Assembly (NCBI GenBank): GCA_002790095.1 | Contig: PFUL01000180.1 | Span: forward strand, 1 to 36,336 | DNA from: Elusimicrobia bacterium CG_4_9_14_3_um_filter_62_55 | GTDB lineage: Bacteria; Elusimicrobiota; Elusimicrobia; UBA1565 | Reading direction: 5' to 3' | DNA: 36,336 nucleotides | Shown: positions 24,242 to 34,197 of the stretch, one piece after another | Numbering within the stretch: position 1 is the stretch's first letter | Layout: every line of letters starts with the position of its first letter | The notes under the pieces: generated by a model | Database searches by the model: none | What the model was told of the DNA's origin: nothing | What the model saw: only the letters and a program-made list of their open reading frames with translations | Program-made: the position numbers and the translations under genes

Positions 24242-25249
24242 ATGAGGATCGCCCTCGATCTCGGAGGCGGTCCGATTCAGCCCGCTCTCGCCGGGGCGCT
24301 CGAGGCCGCCCGAAAGGGAGGCCTCGAGCTTCGCCTCTTCGGCCCCGAAGAGGCGCTGCGCTCTGAACTCGCCATGCTTGGCGCTTCCGAGAACCAAGGA
24401 CTCTCCATCCACGACGCGCCCGGGGTCATCGGCCCCGATGAGGATCCGCAGACCGCCTGCAGGGACAACGTCGACGCATCGGTGCTGCTCGCCGCTGCCT
24501 GCGCCGCTTCCGGAGAAGCGGATGCCTTCGTCACCGTCGCCCCCGTGCGGGTCGCGGCCGCCGCGGGATTGTGGCACTGCAAGCGCCTGCCGGGGGTGCT
24601 GCGGCCCGCGGCCGCGTCTCTCTTGCCCGTATCCGGCGGCCCCGCGCTGCTGCTCGATACCGGCGCGGCGACGGACTGCAAGCCCTGGCATCTGCTTCAA
24701 TTCGCGCTGATGGGCTCTCTCTACGCTCGCTGCGTGATGGACCGCCGCGATCCGGTCGTTCGCGTGCTTGGTTCGGGGACACGGGGCTCGGGCCCGGGCG
24801 AGTTGGTGCGCGAGGCGCTTCCGTTGCTTAAATACGCGGGAGTGCGTTTTGAAGGGCCGATCAATTCCGAAAGTCTGGCGGCCGGCGGCTTTGACGTCGT
24901 CGTCGCGGATGGGGACTGCGGAGAGGCCGTTTTGGGCGCGCTGAGGGGCTTTGCGAAGCAACATTCCTTAATGTTAGAATCCAGCGTCGTAAAAAGTCCC
25001 TTTCGTAAGCTTGGCGCGGCGCTTGCGCGGGGCGTTTTCGAGGACTCCGCCGCCTTCGGGCGCGCAATAGGGGGGGGAGGAACCGCCCTATTGGGAATCG
25101 GCGGTACGGGGGTCGTTTGCCGCGCAACCCGGGACGGCGCCGCAGAGGCCGTTGAGTCGGCGGTGCGGCTCTCCAACTCCGAGTTTCGCGATCGCGTGCA
25201 GCGAAGGCTCGAAGACGTTAAGACGGGGATGCAGGATGAGCGGGCGTAA
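24242..25249 (+). CDS. plsX: Divergent PlsX-like phosphate acyltransferase
   Basis: 335 aa, normal for PlsX, which converts acyl-ACP to acyl-phosphate for phospholipid synthesis. Recognisable parts: MRIALDLGGG at the N terminus (family: ALDAMGGD), GVLRPAAASLLP, LLDTGAATDCKPWHLLQFALMG in the centre, and GGFDVVVADGDCGEAVLGALRG. The usual NIGEE-type motif is replaced by VLGSGTRGSGPGEL, and the C-terminal HGSS is missing. Position after rpmF and before fabG supports the name. Activity should not be assumed. ATG 24242 is chosen over a longer frame inside rpmF. Confidence 0.85.
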   Translation: MRIALDLGGGPIQPALAGALEAARKGGLELRLFGPEEALRSELAMLGASENQGLSIHDAPGVIGPDEDPQTACRDNVDASVLLAAACAASGEADAFVTVAPVRVAAAAGLWHCKRLPGVLRPAAASLLPVSGGPALLLDTGAATDCKPWHLLQFALMGSLYARCVMDRRDPVVRVLGSGTRGSGPGELVREALPLLKYAGVRFEGPINSESLAAGGFDVVVADGDCGEAVLGALRGFAKQHSLMLESSVVKSPFRKLGAALARGVFEDSAAFGRAIGGGGTALLGIGGTGVVCRATRDGAAEAVESAVRLSNSEFRDRVQRRLEDVKTGMQDERA

Positions 25250-25283
25250 CGGCGACGGGAACAAGGTTAGGGGGAATTCAGCG

Positions 25284-26078
25284 ATGGACAACACAGGTGT
25301 GCAGGATCGACCGCTGACGGGCGCCTCGGGCGCGCAGCGTCTGAAGGATAAAGTCGTCATCATCACCGGCGCGGCGCTCGGCATCGGGCGCGCGACGGCC
25401 GAACGCTTCGCCCGCGAAGGCGCGAAGGTCGTCGTCGTCGACATGGACGAAAAATCCGCAAAAGACGCCGCCGACGCGCTCGCCGCCGATCACGGAGTGG
25501 AAACCCTCGGGATCGCGGCCAACGTTGCCGACAAAGACGCCTGCGACGCGGCCGTCAAAGCCGTCGTCGAGAAATTCGGAAAAATCGACGTTCTCGTCAA
25601 CAACGCCGGAATCACCAAAGACGGGCTCTTGATGCGCATGTCCGAACAGGATTGGGACGCCGTTCTCGGCGTCAACCTGAAGGGCGCGTTCCTGTGCACG
25701 AAAGCGGTGCTCCGCACGATGATGAAGGCCCGTACCGGGCGCATCATCAACATCGCCTCCGTCGTCGGCATGGAAGGAAACGCCGGCCAGGCGAATTACG
25801 CCGCCTCGAAGGCGGGCATCATCGGGCTCACGAAGGCGTGCGCGAAGGAATTCGCCTCCCGCAACATTCTCGTGAACGCGGTCGCGCCCGGCTTCATCCA
25901 CACTCGCATGACCGACGCGATTCCCGAAGAGCCGAAGAAGAAACTCTTCGAGCGGATCACCCTGAGCCGCATGGGAGAACCGTCTGAGATCGCCAACGTC
26001 GTATTTTTCCTGGCATCCGACGACGCCACCTACATCACCGGTCAGGTGATCGTGGCGGACGGCGGCCGGGAGCTGTGA
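25284..26078 (+). CDS. fabG: 3-oxoacyl-ACP reductase
   Basis: 264 aa from ATG 25284 with GGGGGA 8 nt upstream; a longer frame runs back into plsX. Short-chain dehydrogenase fold with TGAALGIG (28-35), NNAG (106-109) and the Ser159-Tyr172-Lys176 catalytic set (INIASVVGM, NYAASKAG). It reduces beta-ketoacyl-ACP with NADPH in fatty-acid elongation. About 20 N-terminal residues precede the fold, more than usual. It sits between plsX and acpP, but fabH and fabD, often found there, are absent. Confidence 0.94.
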   Translation: MDNTGVQDRPLTGASGAQRLKDKVVIITGAALGIGRATAERFAREGAKVVVVDMDEKSAKDAADALAADHGVETLGIAANVADKDACDAAVKAVVEKFGKIDVLVNNAGITKDGLLMRMSEQDWDAVLGVNLKGAFLCTKAVLRTMMKARTGRIINIASVVGMEGNAGQANYAASKAGIIGLTKACAKEFASRNILVNAVAPGFIHTRMTDAIPEEPKKKLFERITLSRMGEPSEIANVVFFLASDDATYITGQVIVADGGREL

Positions 26079-26114
26079 CGAAATAGCCGTACTTCCAAGG
26101 AGACACGACTCATC

Positions 26115-26360
26115 ATGTCCGATAACAACTACGAAGACCGCGTAAAGAAAATCATTGTGGAGCAGCTCGGCGTCGACGCCGCCGAAGTGACCCCGCAGGC
26201 CCATTTCGTCAACGACCTCGGAGCCGACTCCCTCGACACCGTTGAGCTCGTCATGGCTCTTGAAGAGGAATTCGACACCGAGATCCCGGACGAACAGGCC
26301 GAGAAGATTCAAACCGTCGGCCAGGCGATCGAGTACATCAAGGCGCACGCGAAGAAGTAA
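26115..26360 (+). CDS. acpP: Acyl carrier protein
   Basis: 81 aa, acidic, four-helix. The phosphopantetheine Ser39 lies in the invariant [18 protein letters not shown]. It carries acyl intermediates in fatty-acid synthesis. CAAGGAG is 13 nt before the ATG; fabG ends 36 nt upstream. Confidence 0.98.
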   Translation: MSDNNYEDRVKKIIVEQLGVDAAEVTPQAHFVNDLGADSLDTVELVMALEEEFDTEIPDEQAEKIQTVGQAIEYIKAHAKK

Positions 26361-26379
26361 GGCGGATCGCGGCACCGCG

Positions 26380-27102
26380 ATGACGCCCTCGATCGAGGAG
26401 GTCATCGGCTACACGTTCCGCGACAAGGAACTGCTGCTCGAAGCGCTGACGCACAAGTCGTACGCCTTCGAGCGGGATGCCGACGGTCACAACGAGCGCC
26501 TGGAATTTCTGGGCGACAGCGTGCTGTCGGTCGTGGTAGCCCGCCTTCTGTTTAACGAGCACCCCGGGGAAGACGAGGGGCGCCTATCCAAGCATCGGGC
26601 GTCCCTCGTCTCCCGGGCCTCTTTGGCCCGGTGGGCCGAGCGCATCGAGCTCGGCGTCCACCTAAGGCTCGGGTCGGGTGAAGAGTCGACGGGGGGGCGT
26701 TCGCGTCCGAGCCTTTTGGCGAACGCGCTGGAAGCCGTGATCGGCGCGGTTTTTATCGACGGCGGATTCGATTCGGCCGACGCCTTTGTCCACCGATGCT
26801 TTCTCGACGAGATGGCGGATTTCGTCGAGACCGATTTTAAGAGTCGCCTTCAGGAACTGGTTCAAAAACGTCACCAACGCATGCCGGATTACACGATTGT
26901 GCAAGCGACGGGGCCCGATCACGACAAGACGTTTCACGTCGAAGTATCGTTCGCCTCGAAGACGCTGGGGACCGGCTCAGGGAAAACGAAGAAGGAAGCG
27001 GAGCAGGAAGCGGCCCGGGACGCGCTCCAGCGCATAGAAAACAAGCGGGGCGGCGCCGCCCGCAAGCCGGCTAAAGGAAAGCGCCCGAGCGCTCAGGGAT
27101 AA
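26380..27102 (+). CDS. rnc: Ribonuclease III
   Basis: 240 aa. Catalytic domain with NERLEFLGDSVLS (Glu42, Asp46) and NALEAVIGAVFIDGG (second Glu of the active site). A double-stranded RNA-binding domain follows (about 155-225: FKSRLQELVQKRHQRMPDY, GSGKTKKEAEQEAARDALQ), then a basic tail. It processes rRNA precursors and other duplex RNA. ATG 26380 lies 19 nt after acpP; fabF, usual between the two, is missing. Confidence 0.96.
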   Translation: MTPSIEEVIGYTFRDKELLLEALTHKSYAFERDADGHNERLEFLGDSVLSVVVARLLFNEHPGEDEGRLSKHRASLVSRASLARWAERIELGVHLRLGSGEESTGGRSRPSLLANALEAVIGAVFIDGGFDSADAFVHRCFLDEMADFVETDFKSRLQELVQKRHQRMPDYTIVQATGPDHDKTFHVEVSFASKTLGTGSGKTKKEAEQEAARDALQRIENKRGGAARKPAKGKRPSAQG

Positions 27103-27114
27103 ACAGGAGACACC

Positions 27115-27909
27115 ATGGGAATTCACATCGCCGTCTGCGTCAAACGCACGCCGTCTTCAACCACCGTCGCCATCGGGGGCGACGGAAAGGTGCAGACCGC
27201 CGGGCTGCCGCACGGCATCAATCCGTTCGACGAATACGCCGTCGAGGAAGCGATCCGCATCACCGAAAAACTCCCCGGCTCCAAGGTGACGATCCTCTCG
27301 GCCGGCGCCGCGGAGTCCGAGGAAGTGGTGAAAGCCGCTCTCGCCCTCGGGGCAGACGAAGGCGTCCTCCTCACGGACCCGGCCTTTGACGGATCGGACA
27401 CGATCGCCACCTCGCGAATTCTCGCGGCTGCCGTCGAGAAGCTCGCCGACGTCAAGCTCGTCCTGTTCGGAAAGCAAACCAACGACGGCGAGTCCGGTCA
27501 CATGACGGCTTTGGTCGGCGCGCGGATGAAGCGGCCCAGCGTTGTGGCCGTGCGCAAGATCACCGCGATCGACGAGACCTCCATCACGGTCGAGCGGATG
27601 ACCGAGGATGGGGCCGACACGCTGAAGCTCGCGCTGCCCGCCGTCGTCGGAGTGACCAAGGAGATCAACGAACCGCGGCTGCCCTCCCTGAAGGGAAAGA
27701 TGAAGGCGAAGAAGGCCGTCGTGGCGAAGTGGAGCGCCTCGGATCTCGCCCTCGACCCCTCCTCGGTCGGGACCGCCGGTTCGCGCACCGCCGTCGTCAC
27801 GATGGAGCCCGTACCCGCCCGCGGGTCCGGGCTGCGGATCGAAGGGGACTCGCCGGAGGAACAGGCGAAAAACCTCGTCGCAAAACTCAAAGAAGCGAAA
27901 TTCATTTAA
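27115..27909 (+). CDS. etfB: Electron transfer flavoprotein, beta subunit
   Basis: 264 aa. Typical start IAVCVKRTPSSTT, the region GINPFDEYAVEEAIRITE, the AMP/nucleotide loop ADEGVLLTDPAFDGSDTIATS, and the LFGKQTNDGESGHMTALVGARM motif. With EtfA it forms the FAD heterodimer that passes electrons from acyl-CoA and similar dehydrogenases to the quinone pool. AGGAG lies 8 nt before the ATG. No dehydrogenase or ETF:quinone oxidoreductase is in the window. Confidence 0.96.
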   Translation: MGIHIAVCVKRTPSSTTVAIGGDGKVQTAGLPHGINPFDEYAVEEAIRITEKLPGSKVTILSAGAAESEEVVKAALALGADEGVLLTDPAFDGSDTIATSRILAAAVEKLADVKLVLFGKQTNDGESGHMTALVGARMKRPSVVAVRKITAIDETSITVERMTEDGADTLKLALPAVVGVTKEINEPRLPSLKGKMKAKKAVVAKWSASDLALDPSSVGTAGSRTAVVTMEPVPARGSGLRIEGDSPEEQAKNLVAKLKEAKFI

Positions 27910-27921
27910 GGGAGCACTCCG

Positions 27922-28932
27922 ATGGCATATGAAGGCAAAGGCATTTGGTGCGTCGGCGAGGTGCGGCACGGAAACCTCTCCCCGGCGTTGTTTGAGCTGA
28001 TCACCGCAGCCCGGATCATCGCAGAAGCGCGCGGGGAAACCGTGACGGCGGTCGTCGCCGGACACGGCGTCACGGCGAAAGCCGGTGAGATCGCCGCGCG
28101 CGGCGCCGACAAGGTCCTGATTCTCGATCATGACGCCCTCGGGCAACTCGTCGACGAGGCTCACGCCGGCGCGATCGCCGCGGCAGCCGCGGCCGAAAAG
28201 CCCAAAACGATCCTCTTCACCGCGTCGCTCTACGGACGCTCGGTGGCTCCCCGGGTCGCCGTCTCGTTGGACGGGGCGCTCGCATCGGGGGCCGGCGAAA
28301 TCAGCGTGAGCGACGGAACGCTGACCCTGAAGCGCTCGGCCTACGCGAGCAACGTGATCGCGACCGTTTCGGTGAATGCCGCCGACGGGCCCGAAATCGT
28401 GACCCTCGCTCCGATGGCGTTTGATCGGTCCCCCGCCGGAGACCAGAAAGCTGAAATCGTCAACGGAACCGTCGACGCGTCCTCCTGGACGGCGAATACG
28501 GAGTTTGTTTCCTTCTCCGCCGACGAAAACAACGAGGTCGACCTCGGCGCGGCGGAAAAAGTAGTCTCAGGCGGGCGCGGTCTCGGCAAGCCGGAGAACT
28601 TCGAGCTGATCCGGAATCTGGCGAAGTCGCTCGGGGCGGCCGTCGGCGCAAGCCGCGCGATCGTCGACGCGGGATGGGTCCCCTATAAGCATCAGGTCGG
28701 ATTGACCGGACGACAGGTCCGCCCCCGCCTGTATGTCGCGGCGGGGATCTCCGGGCAAATCCAGCACCTCGCCGGCATGAAATCCTCGGACGTGATCGTC
28801 GCGATCAATACCGACGCCGAATGCCCGATGATGAAGATGGCGACGTACGCGGTAAAGGGCGACGCGATCCTCGTGCTCCCCGCGCTCGTCGGCGAGATCA
28901 ACAAAGCCCGCGGGAACTCGGTCGCCTCATGA
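27922..28932 (+). CDS. etfA: Electron transfer flavoprotein, alpha subunit
   Basis: 336 aa. The C-terminal FAD domain is canonical: [53 protein letters not shown], and [20 protein letters not shown] precedes the ATG, which is 12 nt after etfB. It ends in ATGA, overlapping the peptidase gene. Confidence 0.96.
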   Translation: MAYEGKGIWCVGEVRHGNLSPALFELITAARIIAEARGETVTAVVAGHGVTAKAGEIAARGADKVLILDHDALGQLVDEAHAGAIAAAAAAEKPKTILFTASLYGRSVAPRVAVSLDGALASGAGEISVSDGTLTLKRSAYASNVIATVSVNAADGPEIVTLAPMAFDRSPAGDQKAEIVNGTVDASSWTANTEFVSFSADENNEVDLGAAEKVVSGGRGLGKPENFELIRNLAKSLGAAVGASRAIVDAGWVPYKHQVGLTGRQVRPRLYVAAGISGQIQHLAGMKSSDVIVAINTDAECPMMKMATYAVKGDAILVLPALVGEINKARGNSVAS

Positions 28933-31394
28933 GGGAGCACCTTCGGTGCTGCCGTTACTACGAGACCGCCGCCGAAGCCGCGGATCGGCGCCTCGGCGCC
29001 GCCGGCTCGGCGCCCCCGGAGATCTCGGGGTCCCTGCTGGGTACGAAATCCCGCTACGCCCCAGACCGCGACTTCGACACCGTCCATGTCCGCATCGAAC
29101 TCGACTGCGACCTCAAGCGCCGCGCCGCGACCGGGCTCGTCCGGACGACGCTGCGCGCCTTGTCGCACTCCTCACGAACGGTCAAGCTCCGCGCCGGGGG
29201 GATGAAGATTCTGGACGTAACCGAAAGCGGCAAAAAGCTGGCGTTCCGCCACAAGGACGACCGCCTGAGCTTCAAATTGTCCCAATCCCTCTCGCAAGGA
29301 GAAGAAACGGCCGTCTCCATCCGATACCGCATCGTCTCCCCAAAATGCGGTCTGCATTTCTCCCCGGCAGAAGGAACCGGTCCCGCCTCTCAGATGTGGA
29401 GCCAAGGCCAGCCCGAGGACGCTCACTATTGGTTCCCGTGTCACGATATTCCCAACGAAAAGGCCACGACCGAGGTCGTGGCGACCGTTCCGAAAGGCTT
29501 CGTCGCCGCCTCCAACGGGGAACTGCACGAACACCGCGTGCAGGGCGCGAAAGAGATTTTTCACTGGCGGATGGATCATCCCCATTCTCTTTATCTCGTC
29601 TGCCTCTGTGTCGGCCGCTTCTCGGTGATCGAAGACCGCTGGGAAGATGTGCCGGTGGTCTATTACGCCGAAAAAGGCCGCGAGGCGGACGCGCGGCGGG
29701 GGTTTTCCAAGACCGTCGCCGCCATGGACATCCTCTCGCGCAAGCTCGGCGTACGCTATCCGTACCCGCGCTACGCGCAGGTCGCCGCCGCGGAATTCCC
29801 GGGCGGCATGGAAAACACAACCTGCACCACTCAGACGGACGCCTGCCTTCTATCGGCTGAGGCGGCGCTCGACTACGACTTGGATCTTCTGGTCTCCCAC
29901 GAACTTGCGCACCATTGGTTCGGCGATCTCCTGACCTGCCGGGACTGGTCGCACGCCTGGCTTAACGAAGGATTCGCAACCTATTGCGAGATGCTCTTCA
30001 CCGAAGAGGACAAGGGTCGAGACGAGGCGGATCACGAGCTCGAAACCAACCGGCGCAGCTATCTGCACGAGGATTCCACGCGCTACCGAAGGCCGCTCGT
30101 TTCCCGGCAATACCGCTACCCCTGGGTGCTCTTCGACCGGCATCTCTATGAGAAAGGCGGATGGGTGCTCCACATGCTGCGCGCCCAACTCGGGGAAACC
30201 GACTGGTGGAACTCCCTTCGTCATTACCTGCAAAAGCACCGCAATCAAAGCGTTGAAACCACGGATCTGATCGTCGCGATCGAAGAGGCGACCGGCCGCA
30301 ACCTGCGCAAATTCTTCGATCAGTGGGTGTACAAATCGGGCTTCCCGGTTTTTGACGTCCGGTTTTCCTGGGACAAGAAGAAGAAGGAGGCGGGACTCTG
30401 CGTTCGCCAAACCCAAGGGAACGGGGGAGGCACGCCGGTCTTCGACGCCGCCGTGGTTATTCGCTTCACCGGAAAAAACGGCGCGTGGGTGAAGGAGTAC
30501 CGCGAACGCGTCAGGCACGCGAAGCGCGATCATCACTTCAAACTCCCCGCCGAACCCGCGATGGTCGAATTCGACGCGGAGCATACCGTGCTGAAGCGGC
30601 TGACGATGCACAAGCCGCACGCGATGTGGCTCGCCGAACTCAAGGGCGCGAAAACCGGATTGAGCCGTTCCCGCGCCGCCTGGCAGGTCGCGCATTGGGG
30701 AGACGCCGCCGCGATCAAGGCGCTTGAAACCGCGGGCCGCACCGATGGGTTCTGGGGCACGGCCGCCGAGGCGGCCAAGGCGCTCGGAACGATCCGCACG
30801 GAAGAGGCCTTCTCAGCGCTCAGACGCCTCCTGAAGGTCAAGTCCCCAAAGGTTCGACGCGCCGTCGCCGGCGCGATCGGCGGGTTCGGGCATCCGGACG
30901 GAGCGAAGGTGTTGGCGCCCCTGATCGCCTCGGACAAGAGCCTCCCCGTGAAGGGGGAGGCGATCCGCGCGTTAGGCCGCACGATGGACCCGAAGTGGAC
31001 CGCCAAGATCAAGAGCCAACTCAAACGCAAGTCCTACTGGAACTCGGTGGAAGGCGCCGCCGTCACCGCGCTCGCGTCGCAAAAAGACCGCAGGCATTTG
31101 CCTCTGCTGCGTTCTCTGGCGAAGACGGCGGGGTATCCGCTGAAGGTGCACGCCCTGCGAGGCGTCGCCTCCTTCGTGCCTGTCGCGCCCGAAGCGCTCG
31201 ATTGGGTCTGCGACGCCGCGCTTTCGAAAGACGAGCGCGTCTCGCTGCAGGCGATCCAGTCCCTCGGCTCGATCGGCGATCCTAAAGCGATCCCGACGCT
31301 CGAGAAGGCCCGCAAGAACGCCCACGACACGCGCATCAAGGCCTACGCGTCCGAGGCGATCGCGCGGATCAAAAAGGAAGCGGTCCCGGCTTAG
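28929..31394 (+). CDS. M1-family aminopeptidase with HEAT-like C-terminal repeats
   Basis: 821 aa from ATG 28929 (ATGA with etfA); an earlier start would lie inside etfA. N-terminal beta domain, then the gluzincin catalytic domain: GGMEN (292-296), HELAHHW with His324, Glu325 and His328, and the third zinc ligand Glu347 in NEGFATY. Beyond about residue 560 come helical repeats of about 30 residues ([36 protein letters not shown]) that read as HEAT repeats. The protein trims N-terminal amino acids from peptides. No signal peptide is seen, so it is likely cytoplasmic. Its stop overlaps that of convergent feoB by 4 nt, with no terminator between. Confidence 0.93.
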   Translation: MREHLRCCRYYETAAEAADRRLGAAGSAPPEISGSLLGTKSRYAPDRDFDTVHVRIELDCDLKRRAATGLVRTTLRALSHSSRTVKLRAGGMKILDVTESGKKLAFRHKDDRLSFKLSQSLSQGEETAVSIRYRIVSPKCGLHFSPAEGTGPASQMWSQGQPEDAHYWFPCHDIPNEKATTEVVATVPKGFVAASNGELHEHRVQGAKEIFHWRMDHPHSLYLVCLCVGRFSVIEDRWEDVPVVYYAEKGREADARRGFSKTVAAMDILSRKLGVRYPYPRYAQVAAAEFPGGMENTTCTTQTDACLLSAEAALDYDLDLLVSHELAHHWFGDLLTCRDWSHAWLNEGFATYCEMLFTEEDKGRDEADHELETNRRSYLHEDSTRYRRPLVSRQYRYPWVLFDRHLYEKGGWVLHMLRAQLGETDWWNSLRHYLQKHRNQSVETTDLIVAIEEATGRNLRKFFDQWVYKSGFPVFDVRFSWDKKKKEAGLCVRQTQGNGGGTPVFDAAVVIRFTGKNGAWVKEYRERVRHAKRDHHFKLPAEPAMVEFDAEHTVLKRLTMHKPHAMWLAELKGAKTGLSRSRAAWQVAHWGDAAAIKALETAGRTDGFWGTAAEAAKALGTIRTEEAFSALRRLLKVKSPKVRRAVAGAIGGFGHPDGAKVLAPLIASDKSLPVKGEAIRALGRTMDPKWTAKIKSQLKRKSYWNSVEGAAVTALASQKDRRHLPLLRSLAKTAGYPLKVHALRGVASFVPVAPEALDWVCDAALSKDERVSLQAIQSLGSIGDPKAIPTLEKARKNAHDTRIKAYASEAIARIKKEAVPA

Positions 31395-33301
31395 ACGGAA
31401 AGGCGCGAAAGGATCTGGTACGCCGCCACGGCGGCGATCCAGGCCATCACGCCCATGTACCCGAAGGCGAAGGCGGGCCATTTCCAGGTTTCAGTCTCGC
31501 GGCGCATGATCGCCAAAGTCGAAATGCACTGCAGGGCGAAGACGAAGAACGCGATCAAGGCCATCGCCGTCGGGAAATCCATGAGCGGCCGTCCCGTTTC
31601 GGGATCGCGGGCCTTCTTAAGCATGTCCACCAGACCCGTCTCGTCCTCGCTTTCAACGCCGTAAATCTGCGCCAAGGTCGAAATCACCACTTCGCGCGCC
31701 GCCAACGAGGCGATCACGCCGATGTTGATGCGCCAGTCGAAGCCCGCCGGGGCGAACACCGGCTCCACGAATCGACCGATGCGCCCCGCGAAGCTTTGCT
31801 GCAATTGACGGCTCTGGGCCACCGCCGCGGGTACGCCCGGATCGGCCTGCGCCCGCGGAAACGCCAGCAGAACCCAAAGCAGCATGGAGGCCGGAAGGAT
31901 CACCCGCCCCGCCCGTGAAACGAAGATCTTCGCGCGATGCCACATCGACAAGAAGACGTTGCGGAAGGTCGGCCAGCGATAGGGGGGGAGTTCCATGTAA
32001 AACGGGAGCAAGCTCCCCTTCACCAAGGTTTTTGAGAGCACCCAAGACGCCGTAAACGCGGTGACCGCCCCAAATAGATAGAGGCCGAACAGGATCAGTC
32101 CCTGAATGCCGAGTGGGCCCCAAAAGGCCCTCTCGGGAACGAAGGCGGCGATCAGCAAAGTGTACACCGGCAGCCGCGCCGAACAAACCATAAACGGCGC
32201 GACGAGCATCGTCTTCAACCGATCGGATTCGGAGGGAATCGACCGCGTCGCCATGATCCCCGGCACCGCGCAGGCGTGGCAGGACAAGAGCGCGACGAAG
32301 GAGCGTCCCTGCAGGCCGACGAAACCCATCAATCGGTCCGCCAGAAAAGCCGCCCGCGCCATGTAGCCGACGGCTTCCAGAAGGTTGATCAGGAAGAACA
32401 GAATCATGATCTGGGGGAGAAAGACGAGGACCCCGCCGACGCCTTCCACGACCCCGTGAACAACGAGGTCGCGCGGCAGGCCCGCCGGCGCCCAGGACTC
32501 GATCCACGCGCCGAAGCCGGAGCAGGCCCCCGACATCAGGTCCATCAGCGGTCCGGCCCACGTGAAAATCGCCTGAAACAGAAAGCCCATCACCAGCAGA
32601 AAAATCACGGGACCCATCACCGGATGCAGCACGAATTCGTCGATGCGCCGGGAGAGACGATTTTCCTTTTTCGGCTCCCGGTAGCATTCCTGCAGCACCG
32701 TGTCGGACCAGGCCGCCCGCGCGACGGCCGACTCCAGCGGCGCCGCGACCACGGGCCGGGGCCAGGACTGCGCATCCACCGCGGCGTCAAGCACTTCGGC
32801 GACGCCCGTGCCTTTGTGTCCGACGACTCCGAACACCGGGACCCCCAACGCGCGGGAAAGCTTCAGCGTGTCGAGCCGTCCGCCGCGCGCGGTGATCTCG
32901 TCGACCATCGTCAACGCGACGGCGGTCGGCAGTCCCTCCTGGAGCACCGTCGCGAGCAGCCCCAGCGAGCGGTGCAGCGCGCTGCCGTCCAAAATGAACA
33001 AGACCGCGTCGGGCCGCCGTTCGAACGCGCTCTTGCCTTCGATGATCTCGCGCGCGATGGCCTCGTCGGGGCTCATCGCCGAGAATCCGTAGAGCCCCGG
33101 CAAATCCAAGATGCGCGCCTTGCGGCCGCCGCGCACCAAGAGTCCGTCCTTCTCCTCGACCGTCACTCCGGGATAATTGCCGACCTTCTGGTTCATCCCC
33201 GTCATCGCGTTGAACAAGGTCGTCTTGCCGCAGTTGGGGGAACCGACCAAAGCGACGGTCGCGAGCTTCTCTTCTTCGGCGATTAAAGAGGCCGCGCTCA
33301 T
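31391..33301 (-). CDS. feoB: Ferrous iron transport protein B
   Basis: 636 aa from ATG 33301, which overlaps the feoA stop (ATGA); a longer frame to 33352 lies inside feoA. N-terminal G domain: GSPNCGKTT (P-loop, about 20-28), the switch region VGNYPGVTVEEK, DLPG (about 67). The G4 motif reads TMVD where NMMD/NKxD is usual. The membrane part holds the two Gate motifs, with the Cys-containing LLSCHACAVPGIMATRSI and the later GVIASLAAREVVISTL. It moves Fe2+ across the inner membrane. Confidence 0.96.
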   Translation of the reverse strand: MSAASLIAEEEKLATVALVGSPNCGKTTLFNAMTGMNQKVGNYPGVTVEEKDGLLVRGGRKARILDLPGLYGFSAMSPDEAIAREIIEGKSAFERRPDAVLFILDGSALHRSLGLLATVLQEGLPTAVALTMVDEITARGGRLDTLKLSRALGVPVFGVVGHKGTGVAEVLDAAVDAQSWPRPVVAAPLESAVARAAWSDTVLQECYREPKKENRLSRRIDEFVLHPVMGPVIFLLVMGFLFQAIFTWAGPLMDLMSGACSGFGAWIESWAPAGLPRDLVVHGVVEGVGGVLVFLPQIMILFFLINLLEAVGYMARAAFLADRLMGFVGLQGRSFVALLSCHACAVPGIMATRSIPSESDRLKTMLVAPFMVCSARLPVYTLLIAAFVPERAFWGPLGIQGLILFGLYLFGAVTAFTASWVLSKTLVKGSLLPFYMELPPYRWPTFRNVFLSMWHRAKIFVSRAGRVILPASMLLWVLLAFPRAQADPGVPAAVAQSRQLQQSFAGRIGRFVEPVFAPAGFDWRINIGVIASLAAREVVISTLAQIYGVESEDETGLVDMLKKARDPETGRPLMDFPTAMALIAFFVFALQCISTLAIMRRETETWKWPAFAFGYMGVMAWIAAVAAYQILSRLSV

Positions 33302-33549
33302 GGAAGCACGCTCTTGACGAAAATGCGCCGGGCATCTTCGCGGCGAAGGCACAGCACGGTCTCCCGGATCGAAAACGCGATGGGATCTCCGAGCGGGGCG
33401 GTATGCAGACGCTGCACCGTGGTGTCGGGCAGCAGACCGAGGTCCTCGAAGCGTTCACGGCGCGCGGCCGGAAATTTCGGGTCGTAGCCGAGGACCACCG
33501 CGGTCTGCATCCGCGCCAAGCGATCCAAGGTGAGGGCGTCCGTGCTCAT
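33298..33549 (-). CDS. feoA: Ferrous iron transport protein A
   Basis: 83 aa, SH3-like FeoA fold: an N-terminal half ending RRERFEDLGLLPDTTVQRLHTAPLGDPIAFSIR and VLCLRREDARRIFV. FeoA partners FeoB in Fe2+ uptake. The ATG at 33549 lies about 20 nt after the predicted start of transcription, behind a palindrome. Stop and FeoB start overlap. Confidence 0.94.
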   Translation of the reverse strand: MSTDALTLDRLARMQTAVVLGYDPKFPAARRERFEDLGLLPDTTVQRLHTAPLGDPIAFSIRETVLCLRREDARRIFVKSVLP

Positions 33550-33556
33550 CTCTTAT

Positions 33557-33598
33557 TGAAACCTAGTTTCATTATACCCTTTAAGCCGCCTTTTGCAA
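33557..33598 (-). promoter_or_regulatory. feoAB promoter with palindromic operator
   Basis: On the minus strand TTGCAA (33593-33598) and TATAAT (33571-33576) are 16 nt apart. A perfect 15-bp palindrome with TGAAAC arms and a 3-nt centre (33557-33571) begins at the last base of the -10 and covers the start point. That is the expected place for an iron-responsive repressor of the DtxR/Fur kind; the repressor is not identified. Confidence 0.65.
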
Positions 33599-33621
33599 GT
33601 AAATTCCGGCTCTCCCGCTCT

Positions 33622-34197
33622 TTAAAGTGCTTTAGAGGCGGCGGCGCTTCGGTACTCTTTCTGGAAGTTCTTAAGACCCCGATAGGCCAGCCATAGGAAG
33701 ATCGCGTAGAGGCCCGCGGTGACGGTGAGACCGCGCGAGGCGTAGAGGGGGACGTAGACGATGTCGACGAGAATCCACAGGTGCCAGCTCTCGACGCAGC
33801 GCTTCACGAGATAGTATTGCGCGATGAAGGAAACGATGGTCGTAAACGAATCCCAAAGGGGGACCTTGCCCTCCATCGCCGTAAACGCCCAAAACAGCCC
33901 GGCCCAGCCGAGCGCGAAAACCACGGCGGTCCCGGCCAGCAGGCGGCCGGAGGCGCGCGTCACCGGCTCGGGCTCGCGATTCTTGCCCCCGTGCAGCCAC
34001 ATCCAGATGCCCCAGAGGCTGGTCGCGAGAAAGTACGCCTGGATCAGAATCTCCCCGGGCAGCCAAACGACGTAGAAGATCCAAATGTAAAGGACGGTGC
34101 CGATCAGCCCGATCCACCAACCCAGCGGCTTATTCTCGGCCAAAAGCCAAACGCTCCAAAGATAACTCGCCGCGGCGATCCATTCGGTCCAAGACAT
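33622..34197 (-). CDS. pnuC: PnuC-family nicotinamide riboside transporter
   Basis: 191 aa, about seven membrane helices. PnuC pattern: W-rich first helices (YLWSVWLLAENKPLGWWIGLIGTVLYIWIF), GEILIQAYFLATSLWGIWMWLHG, FIAQYYLVKRCVESWHLWILVDIVYVPLY and a final helix with YAIFLWLAYRGLKNF. PnuC transports nicotinamide riboside by facilitated diffusion for NAD salvage. No NAD-pathway gene is adjacent. No obvious ribosome-binding site precedes the ATG. Confidence 0.9.
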   Translation of the reverse strand: MSWTEWIAAASYLWSVWLLAENKPLGWWIGLIGTVLYIWIFYVVWLPGEILIQAYFLATSLWGIWMWLHGGKNREPEPVTRASGRLLAGTAVVFALGWAGLFWAFTAMEGKVPLWDSFTTIVSFIAQYYLVKRCVESWHLWILVDIVYVPLYASRGLTVTAGLYAIFLWLAYRGLKNFQKEYRSAAASKAL

